A stretch of DNA of 5,640 nt, from the NCBI GenBank assembly GCA_003157195.1, contig PMIU01000065.1:16036-21675 (forward strand). Reading direction: 5' to 3'. Shown one piece after another: positions 1 to 5,640 of the stretch. Under the pieces are notes generated by a model that was not told the origin of the DNA, ran no database searches, and saw nothing but the letters and a program-made list of their open reading frames with translations. The stretch's first letter is position 1; each line of letters begins with the position of its first letter. The DNA comes from Candidatus Nomurabacteria bacterium (GTDB lineage Bacteria; Patescibacteriota; Minisyncoccia; Phycocordibacterales; UBA9973). A program made the position numbers and the translations under genes.

Positions 1-1
1 T

Positions 2-94
2 GCTTTTCAAAAAGCGCAAGGATTGATGGCCGACGGACAGGCCGGAGCGAGTACCTTCAATAAAATGATTGATTGGCTAAAGAAGCAGGGTTAA
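2..94 (+). CDS. C-terminal end of a peptidoglycan-binding (PG_binding_1-like) protein, partial
   Basis: This is the last 30 codons and the TAA stop of a gene that begins before the window; the reading phase starts at base 2. The peptide begins AFQKAQGLMADGQAG and continues to STFNKMIDWLKKQG. The AFQ..Q.GL..DG..G..T pattern is the usual second half of a PG_binding_1 repeat, a three-helix domain that docks cell-wall enzymes and related envelope proteins on peptidoglycan. The upstream catalytic or structural part is not visible, so the function of the whole protein cannot be stated. The stop lies 8 bases before the mltG start, which suggests co-transcription with another murein-active protein. 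The call rests on a short motif, but the phase, the stop and the cell-wall neighbour all agree. Confidence 0.7.
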   Translation, partial: AFQKAQGLMADGQAGASTFNKMIDWLKKQG

Positions 95-102
95 CAAAAA
101 CT

Positions 103-1185
103 ATGTACGATACAACAAAATATAAACTAATAGCATTTTTCTGCGTTGCCGTTATTTTACTCGGCGGATATTTTACCTACGTGCATTTTAAAAAAAATAA
201 AACAAACGAAAAGCCGCAAATAGTTTCTACTGCTCCCATAATAGAAATTACTAGCGTAAACGTTCCTATAAAAATACCACCCAAACCCGTTTCCCCTCCG
301 TTGCCACTTGGCACAGACCAATTTGTCGTCTCGCTCACGGCTACGCCCGACGATATTTCTGGCAATTTATCGGATGGGGGATATATACAAGATGCTTCAG
401 CCTTCACTGCGCTCATTGGTACAAAAACAATTTCTCCCGGCGCTTATAAAATCTCCAAAGTCATGACACCAGCACAACTCTTACAAGTAATCTCCGGCAA
501 ACCATATATGAAATGGGTGGTCATTCCGCCCGGATTGCGAAAAGAAGAAATCGCGGCTCTCCTAGCTCCCCCTCTCGGTTGGACAAAAAAACAAACGACA
601 GAATGGATTACTAAAGATACGACTATCAAGCCGGAATACATAGAAGGCGTTTATGCTCCAGACACATACCTCATCCCTGTGGGGGAAAAGCCGGTTGACG
701 TCACCACCCGGCTGATTTCCAAATTCAATGAAGGCTTTGCGTCGTACCTGCCGCAATTTACCGCCAAGAATATCAAATGGACAACGGCATTGACCTTGGC
801 CTCTATCGTGCAGAGGGAGGCGGCAAATGTGGCCGATATGCCACTCATTTCCGGCATACTTTGGAACCGGCTTAATCAAAATATGGCGCTCGATGTAGAT
901 GCGACATTGCAATACGTTCGTGGCAATAAAGGAGCTGGCTGGTGGGCGCCGATTACCGTGGCCGACAAGAAACTAGATTCTCCGTACAACACATATTTAC
1001 ACATCGGCTTGCCGCCGCACCCGATAGCCAACCCGAGTCTGCAAGCCATAGACGCAGTCCTAAACCCAGCAACCACAGACTGCCTATACTACCTCCACGA
1101 CAAAAACCGCGTAACCCACTGCGCCGCCACCTACGCCGAACACCAAGCCAACATCCAAAAATATCTGGTTTCTTCAATGAATTAA
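103..1185 (+). CDS. mltG: Endolytic murein transglycosylase MltG (YceG-like)
   Basis: A 360-residue membrane-anchored lytic transglycosylase. MltG cleaves nascent glycan strands near the inner membrane and is thought to set glycan chain length. Residues 9-27 form one N-terminal transmembrane helix, followed by a Lys/Asn-rich stretch and a Pro-rich linker (about 55-70). The YceG-like region follows. It contains EGVYAPDTYLIP (181-192), the catalytic segment LASIVQREA with the presumed catalytic Glu239, the NRLNQNMALDVDATLQY stretch after it, and the signature SPYNTYLHIGLPPHPIANP (293-311). The first Glu of the common ASIVEKE form is Gln here, a frequent variant; the catalytic Glu is intact. I chose ATG 103 because it sits directly before the membrane helix and leaves 8 bases after the upstream stop. 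An in-frame TTG at 73 would overlap that gene. A weak AGCAGGG lies about 12 bases upstream. Sense-strand base composition of the last 140 bases is unusual (see findings). Confidence 0.93.
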   Translation: MYDTTKYKLIAFFCVAVILLGGYFTYVHFKKNKTNEKPQIVSTAPIIEITSVNVPIKIPPKPVSPPLPLGTDQFVVSLTATPDDISGNLSDGGYIQDASAFTALIGTKTISPGAYKISKVMTPAQLLQVISGKPYMKWVVIPPGLRKEEIAALLAPPLGWTKKQTTEWITKDTTIKPEYIEGVYAPDTYLIPVGEKPVDVTTRLISKFNEGFASYLPQFTAKNIKWTTALTLASIVQREAANVADMPLISGILWNRLNQNMALDVDATLQYVRGNKGAGWWAPITVADKKLDSPYNTYLHIGLPPHPIANPSLQAIDAVLNPATTDCLYYLHDKNRVTHCAATYAEHQANIQKYLVSSMN

Positions 1186-1224
1186 CTACACCATTTTTAG
1201 ACGGCCGTCTAAAAATGGTGTAGT
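1185..1224. repeat. Perfect 40-nt palindrome between mltG and rarA
   Basis: Bases 1185-1204 (arm ACTACACCATTTTTAGACGG) are followed immediately by their exact reverse complement at 1205-1224. There is no spacer and no mismatch; in RNA the GGCC centre could form a tight loop on an 18-bp stem. The first base is the last base of the mltG stop codon. A second palindrome, TGTTGCAACA (1224-1233), shares its last base. No T-run follows on either strand, so it is not a classical intrinsic terminator. It could protect or process the mltG 3' end, bind a dimeric protein, or be a copy of a dispersed palindromic element. Confidence 0.85.
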
Positions 1225-1240
1225 GTTGCAACATAGCTGG

Positions 1241-1247
1241 GGAGGAG
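1241..1247 (+). promoter_or_regulatory. Ribosome binding site of rarA
   Basis: GGAGGAG, within GGGGAGGAG at 1239-1247, is the strongest Shine-Dalgarno match in the window. The spacing to ATG 1261 is 13 bases, longer than the usual 5-9. No other in-frame start fits better, and the protein from ATG 1261 begins exactly where RarA homologues do, so the start is supported. Confidence 0.6.
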
Positions 1248-1260
1248 TAGAATTCGACTT

Positions 1261-2439
1261 ATGGAAAACACGGAACCACTCGCTTCAAAAATACGACCCA
1301 AAAGCTTAAAGGATTTTATTGGCCAGGAACACTTAGTGGATGCCGGCAAACCCTTGCGTATTGCTATAGAGAAAAAGCACTTATTTTCTTTTATCTTATG
1401 GGGTCCGCCCGGAGTAGGAAAGACCACGCTTGCTCGCATCTATGCGGAAGCTTTGAGTGCTGATTTTTATGACCTGTCTGCCGTCTCGGCTGGTAAAGAT
1501 GACATTAGAAAAATTATAGACCCCAGTAGCAGAGCAGAGCTCGCTACGGGGCAGGTCAAAAAAGAAAAATCCAAAATACTTTTCCTCGACGAAATTCACC
1601 GTTTTAACAAAAGCCAGCAGGATTTTCTTTTGCCTTATGTGGAGTCCGGCGAGCTTACGCTCATCGGCGCGACGACGGAGAATCCAAGTTTTGAAGTCAT
1701 CTCACCGCTTCTCTCTCGTTGCCGGGTGTTTGTATTAAACGAACTTTCTCCGGAAGAAATCAGCTTGATTATTGCTCGCGTTGAAAAGAGCGAGAAAATA
1801 AAAATAGATGCTGAAGCCAAAGATTGGCTCATAGGTATGGCCAACGGTGATGCTCGGCAAGCTATCGCCATGCTCGATGCCACCCTGCATCTTTACGGAA
1901 AAATAAATATCAAAAACCTAACGGAAACATTACAGTCAAAGTTTTTGCGTTACGACAAAAAGGGCGAAGAACATTATAACACCATCAGTGCGTTTATTAA
2001 AAGTATGCGCGCGAGCCAACCGGACGCGGCGCTGTATTATATGTGCCGAATGATCGACTCGGGAGAAGACCCTAAATTTATTGCTCGCCGAATGGTTGTC
2101 TTTGCGAGTGAAGACATAGGTTTGGCACAGCCGACGGCTTTGGTGGTAGCCAACGCTGTCTTCCGCGCAGTAGAAACTATCGGATTGCCGGAATGCGCCG
2201 AGAACTTGGCACACGGGGTAGCATATTTATCACAAGCCAAGAAAGACCGTTCATCTTACAATGCGTATCTGGAAGCGATGGCAGACGTGAAAAAATTCGG
2301 CAACTTGCCGATACCTTTAAAAATTCGCAACCCAGTCACCAAGCTGATGAAAGAGCTTGATTACGGGAAGGGCTATGATAAATATACCAAAGAAGACCTC
2401 TTGCCAGACAAACTTAAAAAGAAAAAATATTTAAAATAA
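1261..2439 (+). CDS. rarA: Replication-associated recombination protein A, AAA+ ATPase RarA (MgsA)
   Basis: A 392-residue clamp-loader-like AAA+ ATPase of the RarA/MgsA/WRNIP1 family, a cytoplasmic protein that acts on stalled forks and gapped DNA. The N-terminus (ASKIRPKSLKDFIGQEHLV, 8-26) is typical of the family. Visible motifs are Walker A GPPGVGKTT (48-56), Walker B ILFLDEIH (106-113), RFNKSQQDFLLP after it, sensor 1 around GATTENPSF (136-144), the arginine finger at Arg153 in LLSRCRVF, and sensor 2 Arg199 in NGDARQAI. The C-terminal tetramerisation-type domain follows, with YDKKGEEHYNTISAFIKSMR (231-250), ARRMVVFASEDIGLA (275-289) and LAHGVAYLSQAKKDRSSYNAY (about 316-336). It is shorter than E. 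coli RarA (447 aa) but shows no break. Residues 88-97 (PSSRAELATG) form an extra segment in a variable region, encoded by a DNA palindrome. The functional link to its neighbours is unclear; it is probably a housekeeping gene. Confidence 0.96.
   Translation: MENTEPLASKIRPKSLKDFIGQEHLVDAGKPLRIAIEKKHLFSFILWGPPGVGKTTLARIYAEALSADFYDLSAVSAGKDDIRKIIDPSSRAELATGQVKKEKSKILFLDEIHRFNKSQQDFLLPYVESGELTLIGATTENPSFEVISPLLSRCRVFVLNELSPEEISLIIARVEKSEKIKIDAEAKDWLIGMANGDARQAIAMLDATLHLYGKINIKNLTETLQSKFLRYDKKGEEHYNTISAFIKSMRASQPDAALYYMCRMIDSGEDPKFIARRMVVFASEDIGLAQPTALVVANAVFRAVETIGLPECAENLAHGVAYLSQAKKDRSSYNAYLEAMADVKKFGNLPIPLKIRNPVTKLMKELDYGKGYDKYTKEDLLPDKLKKKKYLK
1521..1551 (+). repeat. In-frame bulged palindrome within rarA
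   Basis: CCCC-GTAGC-GAG on the left pairs with CTC-GCTAC-GGGG on the right, giving 12 base pairs with single unpaired A residues at 1525 and 1531 and a 5-base loop CAGAG (1535-1539). It is read in rarA phase as PSSRAELATG, between the alpha/beta segment IRKIID and the basic stretch before Walker B. The stem is clear from the sequence; calling it an inserted mobile palindrome is inference. Confidence 0.6.
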
Positions 2440-2468
2440 AAGTTTTCCACATTTTCTTTTATTTGCAT

Positions 2469-2497
2469 TTGACATATACCCCCAGGGGGTATATACT
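2469..2497 (+). promoter_or_regulatory. Promoter of the csoR-copA copper operon
   Basis: A perfect -35 box TTGACA (2469-2474), a 17-base spacer and a -10 box TATACT (2492-2497, one mismatch to TATAAT) form a near-consensus housekeeping promoter. The predicted transcription start is at about 2503-2505, on or just before the csoR ATG at 2505, so the message would have essentially no 5' leader. This fits the absence of any Shine-Dalgarno sequence. The spacer is filled by the CsoR-type operator. Confidence 0.85.
2474..2494. promoter_or_regulatory. CsoR-type operator, perfect 21-nt inverted repeat
   Basis: ATATACCCCC, a single central A (2484), then GGGGGTATAT: a perfect inverted repeat with 10-base arms. 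The TACCCCC/GGGGGTA form matches known operators of the CsoR family, which bind GC-tract dyads flanked by AT-rich sequence. It fills the whole promoter spacer and overlaps the last base of the -35 box and the first three bases of the -10 box. A bound repressor would block RNA polymerase directly, which implies autoregulation of csoR together with copA. Confidence 0.88.
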
Positions 2498-2504
2498 CTT
2501 TTAT

Positions 2505-2771
2505 ATGAAACAAGACATAAAAAATAAAGCCTTACGGCGCTTGAAAATTATCGGAGGTCAAGTCAGGGGTTTGGAAGAGATGGTGAATAAAGAAAAATAC
2601 TGTATTGATATTATTACCCAAACCAGCGCGGTCAGAAAGGCGCTTTCCGGCGTGGAAGATTTGATTTTAGAAAATCACTTATCTACTCACGTTGTTCATC
2701 AGATTAAACACGGGCACGAAGGTACTCCGGTTAAAGAGATATTAAAAATTTACAAATTAAAAAGCAAATAA
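2505..2771 (+). CDS. csoR: CsoR/RcnR-family (DUF156) metal-sensing repressor, probably copper-responsive
   Basis: An 88-residue all-helical repressor of the CsoR/RcnR/FrmR family; members form tetramers that leave DNA on binding metal. The family core is clear: ALRRLKIIGGQVRGLEEMV (9-27), then EKYCIDIITQTSAVRKAL (30-47), then LENHLSTHVVHQ (55-66). Candidate ligands are Cys33, His58 and His62, where Cu(I)-sensing CsoR has Cys-His-Cys and RcnR has Cys-His-His. Tyr32 and Glu78 line up by spacing with the second-shell Tyr35 and Glu81 of M. tuberculosis CsoR, which favours copper. More histidines follow (65, 69, 71). ATG 2505 was chosen because an upstream in-frame TTG (2463) would turn the promoter and operator into coding sequence. 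The stop is 3 bases before copA, so the two are probably translationally coupled. The family is certain; the metal is inferred from operator and neighbour. Confidence 0.92.
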   Translation: MKQDIKNKALRRLKIIGGQVRGLEEMVNKEKYCIDIITQTSAVRKALSGVEDLILENHLSTHVVHQIKHGHEGTPVKEILKIYKLKSK

Positions 2772-2774
2772 AGT

Positions 2775-5033
2775 ATGCAAAACAAAACTTTTAGAATAAG
2801 AGGCATGCATTGCGCTTCGTGTGCCAGTATCATAGAGAGGACGGTCAAAAAAATTGACGGGGTAGAATATATTTCTGTAAACAATGGCACTGAAAACGCT
2901 AAGATTTCTTTTGATAAGAGTAAAACAAATCCGGATGATTTTAATAAAAAACTGGAACCGCTCGGATACTCTCTTATTTTCCCAGCGGTTCAACCGCTGA
3001 AAAAAACTGAGAAATATATGGAATTGAAAGATATGCGTAATAAACTTTTCTCGCTTATTCCTATTGTTCTGGTAAGTATTTTTGTAATGGGATGGGATCT
3101 TTTGGCGCAATTCAAAATTACGCCGGAAATGTCCGCAATGTGGAGCGACTTCTTTCATTATCTTTTGCCGATACTCGCCACCTATACGCTTTTCGTGGTG
3201 GGGAAATCATACTTGCTCGGTCTGTATCGCTTTTTCCGCTACGGTAAAGCTAATATGGATACTTTGATTGGCCTTGGCACGGGGGTGGCATTTTTATATA
3301 GCTTTATTGTCAGCGCTTTTGGAGAAAGTTTGAAATCTTTTATAAATGTTAATCAAAGCTATTACGACGTTTCGATTGTGGTTATAGCTTTCATCACGCT
3401 CGGAAAATATTTGGAAGCTCGTTCGAAATTAAAAACAGGCGATGCTATAGAGAAACTTCTAAATCTACAAGCCAAGACGGCTCTGGTCGTTAAGGACGGT
3501 AAGGAAGTCGAGATTCCGATAGAGCAAGTTGTGCATGGAGATATAATTATAGTGAAACCTGGAGCGAAGATTCCAGTTGACGGGATTATTGTTGAAGGAT
3601 CGTCTTTTATTGACGAGGCGATGGTTACCGGCGAATCTATGCCGGTTGAAAAGAAAGTCGGCGATAGTGTAGTGTCTGGAACAATAAACACGACTGGGTC
3701 TTTTACATTTAAAGCTACAAAGATTGGCTCGGAAACTCTCCTCGCCCATATTGTAAAAATGGTGGAAGAAGCGCAGGGTAGTAAGGCACCCATCCAAGCC
3801 CTGGCAGACAAAATTTCCGGCATTTTTGTGCCGATTGTTTTGGGTATTGCAGTTGTCACTTTAGGCTTGTGGTTACTTATTGGTACACAATATCTGGGTT
3901 TTTCACAGGCATTTTCTTTCGGCCTAGTTTCTTTTGTGGGTATTTTAGTTATTGCTTGTCCTTGCGCGCTTGGGCTAGCAACACCAACAGCCATTATCGT
4001 TGGTGTTGGTAAGGGAGCAAAGAATGGAATCCTTATCAAAGACGCGGCCATCCTGGAGAAGTTGCATAAAGTGGACACGGTGATTGTCGATAAGACGGGG
4101 ACGATTACAAAAGGCAAACCAACACTTGTCGATATTCAAAACTTGTCAACCTGGCAGGTCGACAAGTTTATTTCTGTTCTTGCCTCGCTGGAAAATAAAT
4201 CAGAACATCCGATTGCGCATGCGATAATTAATTACACAAAAGAAAAAAGTATAAATACGGTAGATGTTTCAAATTTTGAAAGTATAAAAGGAAAAGGCAT
4301 AAAGGGAACATTGGATGGAACTGAGTATTTTGCTGGAAATGCAAAACTCATGCAAGATCTTGGTGTTATGTTTGACGTTTCTCAGATAGAAAAGTTCACA
4401 GCACAGGGAAAAACTCCAGTTCTTCTTGCCACAAAAGAAAAAGTTTTGGGTTTTGTAATGGTCGCGGATGAGATAAAGGCCGAATCAAAACAAGCAGTAA
4501 ATGATTTGCACAAGCTTGGCATCAAGGTAATTATGGTAACGGGAGATGATGAAAAAACTGCAAAATATATGGCAAAACTGGTCGGCATCGATGATGTTTT
4601 AGCCCATGTATTGCCCGAAGACAAATTAATTAAAATAAAAGAATTGCAAAAAGAGGGGCACATTGTGGCAATGGCAGGGGATGGAGTTAACGATGCACCG
4701 GCCTTAGCGCAGGCGGACGTAGGCATCGCCATGGCGACGGGCACGGATGTGGCGATAGAGTCTGCGGGCATTACGCTCTTAGGTGGAGACATTTCCAAAT
4801 TAGTCAAAGCGATAAAGCTTTCCAAAATGACGATGCTTGGAATAAAGCAAAATCTTTTCTGGGCATTTATTTATAACCTAATCGGGATTCCGATAGCTGC
4901 GGGTTTATTATATCCAATCTGGGGATTTATGCTGAACCCAATGATAGCCGGTGCGGCAATGGCTTTTAGTTCGGTTTCTGTTGTAAGCAATAGTTTAAGA
5001 TTGAAAACAAAAAAGATAAGTGGAATTGAATAA
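2775..5033 (+). CDS. copA: Copper(I)-exporting P1B-1-type ATPase CopA
   Basis: A 752-residue membrane pump that uses ATP to move Cu(I) out of the cytoplasm. One N-terminal HMA domain carries GMHCASC with Cys13 and Cys16. A variable linker (about 68-85) and transmembrane helices follow at about 92-110, 126-146, 163-181 and 197-214. The actuator domain has TGES (285-288). Helices 5 and 6 lie at about 349-370 and 382-404, with the metal-site motif CPC (395-397). The phosphorylation site is Asp439 in DKTGT; the nucleotide-binding domain has SEHP (His478) and GKGIKG; the hinge has TGD (589-591) and GDGVND (635-640). The last two helices carry Tyr700-Asn701 and Met729 with SS (732-733). CPC plus YN plus M..SS is the P1B-1 Cu(I) signature. 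All catalytic residues are intact and the length is normal. No Shine-Dalgarno is seen; the start 3 bases after the csoR stop suggests coupling. Confidence 0.97.
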   Translation: MQNKTFRIRGMHCASCASIIERTVKKIDGVEYISVNNGTENAKISFDKSKTNPDDFNKKLEPLGYSLIFPAVQPLKKTEKYMELKDMRNKLFSLIPIVLVSIFVMGWDLLAQFKITPEMSAMWSDFFHYLLPILATYTLFVVGKSYLLGLYRFFRYGKANMDTLIGLGTGVAFLYSFIVSAFGESLKSFINVNQSYYDVSIVVIAFITLGKYLEARSKLKTGDAIEKLLNLQAKTALVVKDGKEVEIPIEQVVHGDIIIVKPGAKIPVDGIIVEGSSFIDEAMVTGESMPVEKKVGDSVVSGTINTTGSFTFKATKIGSETLLAHIVKMVEEAQGSKAPIQALADKISGIFVPIVLGIAVVTLGLWLLIGTQYLGFSQAFSFGLVSFVGILVIACPCALGLATPTAIIVGVGKGAKNGILIKDAAILEKLHKVDTVIVDKTGTITKGKPTLVDIQNLSTWQVDKFISVLASLENKSEHPIAHAIINYTKEKSINTVDVSNFESIKGKGIKGTLDGTEYFAGNAKLMQDLGVMFDVSQIEKFTAQGKTPVLLATKEKVLGFVMVADEIKAESKQAVNDLHKLGIKVIMVTGDDEKTAKYMAKLVGIDDVLAHVLPEDKLIKIKELQKEGHIVAMAGDGVNDAPALAQADVGIAMATGTDVAIESAGITLLGGDISKLVKAIKLSKMTMLGIKQNLFWAFIYNLIGIPIAAGLLYPIWGFMLNPMIAGAAMAFSSVSVVSNSLRLKTKKISGIE
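2983..2999. repeat. Short perfect palindrome in the CopA linker
   Basis: CAGCGGTT, a central C (2991), then AACCGCTG: a 17-nt perfect inverted repeat. It lies in the part of copA that encodes the variable linker between the HMA domain and the first membrane helix (around PAVQPL, 70-75). No T-run follows, so it is not a terminator. It may be chance or a relic of a short palindromic insertion. Confidence 0.4.
4139..4169. repeat. Imperfect inverted repeat in the copA nucleotide-binding-domain region
   Basis: AAACTTGTC (4139-4147) pairs with GACAAGTTT (4161-4169). After one mismatch (4148/4160), ACCT pairs with AGGT around a GGC loop, giving 13 base pairs in 31 nt. It encodes residues around [10 protein letters not shown] (456-465), a variable stretch between the phosphorylation site and the SEHP motif. 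The reading frame is undisturbed. No function is evident. Confidence 0.4.
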
Positions 5034-5060
5034 TACTTTTAAAATAACAATATTAAATAT

Positions 5061-5273
5061 ATGGAAACTATAAAATTTAAAACTAATATAAACTGCGGCG
5101 GGTGCATTGCGAAAGTAACACCCTTTCTTGATAAAGCAGAAGGTATTGAAACGTGGAAAGTTGATACGGAAAACCCGCAGAAAATCCTGACGGTAGAAAC
5201 ATCACTTCTTAAATCAGAAGACGTGATAAAGATCATAAACGACGCCGGATACAAGGCGGAGAAAGTGAATTAA
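5061..5273 (+). CDS. Small HMA-domain protein, probable copper chaperone (CopZ-like)
   Basis: A 70-residue single-domain protein with the ferredoxin-like HMA fold. The strand TIKFKTNINC leads into the metal loop NCGGC (Cys12, Cys15), then helix IAKVTPFLDKAEGI, strand TWKVDT, strand KILTVET, helix SEDVIKIINDAGY and a last short strand. Such proteins bind Cu(I) through the two cysteines in the cytoplasm and hand it to the HMA domain of CopA. The usual GM before TCxxC is replaced by IN, and the stretch VDTENPQKILTV is longer than the CopZ counterpart, so this is a divergent HMA subgroup and not a classical CopZ. It starts 27 bases after copA in a very AT-rich gap without a Shine-Dalgarno sequence and is probably the third gene of the operon. 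Another transition metal cannot be excluded. Confidence 0.85.
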   Translation: METIKFKTNINCGGCIAKVTPFLDKAEGIETWKVDTENPQKILTVETSLLKSEDVIKIINDAGYKAEKVN

Positions 5274-5290
5274 TTTTTTTCTTGTTTTCT

Positions 5291-5315
5291 TGTTCCCAAA
5301 TTGCATTTGGGAACA
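5291..5315. repeat. Hairpin 1 upstream of the transposase gene
   Basis: TGTTCCCAAAT (5291-5301) and ATTTGGGAACA (5305-5315) form a perfect 11-bp stem with a TGC loop. The T-rich stretch (5274-5290) precedes the stem instead of following it, so a + strand terminator is unlikely. Its position just before an HUH transposase gene suggests an imperfect-palindrome recognition structure, as used by IS200/IS605 and REP/RAYT enzymes. This role is inference. Confidence 0.65.
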
Positions 5316-5324
5316 TAATTGGGA

Positions 5325-5341
5325 TTCAAACTTTGTTTGAA
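5325..5341. repeat. Hairpin 2 upstream of the transposase gene
   Basis: TTCAAAC (5325-5331) and GTTTGAA (5335-5341) form a perfect 7-bp stem around a TTT loop. It begins 9 bases after hairpin 1 and ends 17 bases before the transposase ATG. Two tandem hairpins so close together are reminiscent of the paired palindromes of REP/BIME elements, but the stem sequences are unrelated. Confidence 0.55.
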
Positions 5342-5358
5342 GTAAATTAATTTGTCTC

Positions 5359-5640
5359 ATGCGTTCACGTTATAAAATAATAAACGAAGGACAATTATAT
5401 TTTATTACTTCTACCATAATTCAATGGATACCTGTATTTAACAACGAAAAATACTTTGATCTTATTATCGACTCCTTAAATTTCTGCAGAAAAGAAAAAG
5501 GATTGAAAATATATGCATATGTATTACTAGATAACCACATCCATCTTATAGTGAGTGGTGTGAAATTGGAATTAATTATCCAATCGTTTAAAAGACACAC
5601 AGCAAAGAAGATTTTAGAGACTATAAGAAATGATAATAAA
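5359..5640 (+). CDS. IS200-like / REP-associated tyrosine transposase (RAYT-type), N-terminal part
   Basis: The first 94 codons of a gene that runs past the window end without a stop. The N-terminal pattern of the Y1 transposase fold is visible: YFITSTIIQWIPVF (14-27), then a helix with FCRKEKGLKIYAYVL, then the HUH metal-binding motif NHIH with His60 and His62, followed by LIVSG and the helix IIQSFKRHTAKKIL (73-86). Members nick and rejoin single-stranded DNA at hairpins through a tyrosine that would lie downstream, outside the window, so activity cannot be judged. The DNHIHLIV context followed by SFKRHTAKKI resembles REP-associated or domesticated IS200-like proteins more than compact IS200 TnpA. 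No Shine-Dalgarno sequence precedes ATG 5359. The two hairpins upstream are candidate substrates. Confidence 0.85.
   Translation, partial: MRSRYKIINEGQLYFITSTIIQWIPVFNNEKYFDLIIDSLNFCRKEKGLKIYAYVLLDNHIHLIVSGVKLELIIQSFKRHTAKKILETIRNDNK

Noticed and set aside
73..102. Earlier in-frame TTG start for mltG, ten codons upstream
   Set aside because: It would overlap the upstream gene by 22 bases and add polar residues before the signal-anchor helix. ATG 103 fits the topology and spacing better.
1185..1233. Palindromes after mltG as an intrinsic terminator
   Set aside because: No T-run follows the stem on either strand; the bases after it are mixed, and the T and A runs lie inside the stem. Listed as a repeat instead.
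942..1234. Open frames on both strands overlapping the mltG 3' end
   Set aside because: They run through the MltG signature region and the palindrome, have Arg/Pro- or Gly/Arg-rich low-quality sequence, and match no family I know.
2463..2504. TTG start extending csoR by 14 codons
   Set aside because: The added codons are the promoter and the perfect operator. The family's conserved region and usual length start from ATG 2505.
3362..4117. 251-codon open frame on the - strand within copA
   Set aside because: It is antisense to well-conserved CopA motifs, shows no recognisable domain, and is a by-product of copA codon use.
5026..5056. Separate promoter for the small HMA gene (TTGAAT, 19-base spacer, TATTAA)
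   Set aside because: The boxes are weak, the spacing is long, and such matches are expected in AT-rich sequence. Read-through from the copper promoter is simpler.
2505..5273. The copper operon as a new biological system
   Set aside because: Repressor, P1B-1 ATPase and HMA chaperone form a well-known gene set. Only details such as the ligand set and leaderless promoter are unusual.
5274..5290. T-rich stretch after the HMA gene as a terminator
   Set aside because: Only a 4-bp stem with an 8-base loop can be drawn upstream, and it lies too far from the T-run. The stronger hairpins come after it.

Overview
The window reads like a small, gene-dense bacterial genome. Every gene lies on the + strand, with short gaps. 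I infer a Patescibacteria/CPR-type (Parcubacteria-like) organism. The grounds are compact proteins (a 392-residue RarA and a single-HMA CopA), weak or absent Shine-Dalgarno sequences at several starts, and short palindromes both between and inside genes. No rRNA or other phylogenetic marker is present, so this placement is tentative.

Layout. Bases 2-94 are the 3' end of a gene for a protein ending in a peptidoglycan-binding repeat. It is followed at once by mltG (103-1185), a membrane-anchored endolytic murein transglycosylase, so the left end concerns the cell wall. A perfect 40-nt palindrome (1185-1224) separates it from rarA (1261-2439), an AAA+ ATPase for stalled-fork and recombination maintenance. 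An in-frame bulged palindrome inside rarA encodes PSSRAELATG just before Walker B.

The centre is a copper-homeostasis operon. A near-consensus promoter carries a perfect CsoR-type operator in its spacer (2469-2497) and drives csoR (2505-2771), copA (2775-5033, a P1B-1 Cu(I)-exporting ATPase) and a 70-residue HMA metallochaperone-like protein (5061-5273). In the expected circuit, CsoR represses the operon until Cu(I) binds. The soluble HMA protein then passes Cu(I) to CopA, which pumps it out. The repressor has a Cys-His-His ligand set instead of the Cu-type Cys-His-Cys, and the promoter geometry predicts a leaderless or nearly leaderless transcript.

The right end (5359-5640) is the start of an IS200-like/REP-associated (RAYT-type) HUH transposase. 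It is cut by the window edge and preceded by two tandem hairpins. No gene-free stretch exceeds 300 bases. I found no CRISPR array, tRNA, rRNA or clear intrinsic terminator, and no wholly new system. The most unusual signals are the palindromes and the regulatory details of the copper operon.
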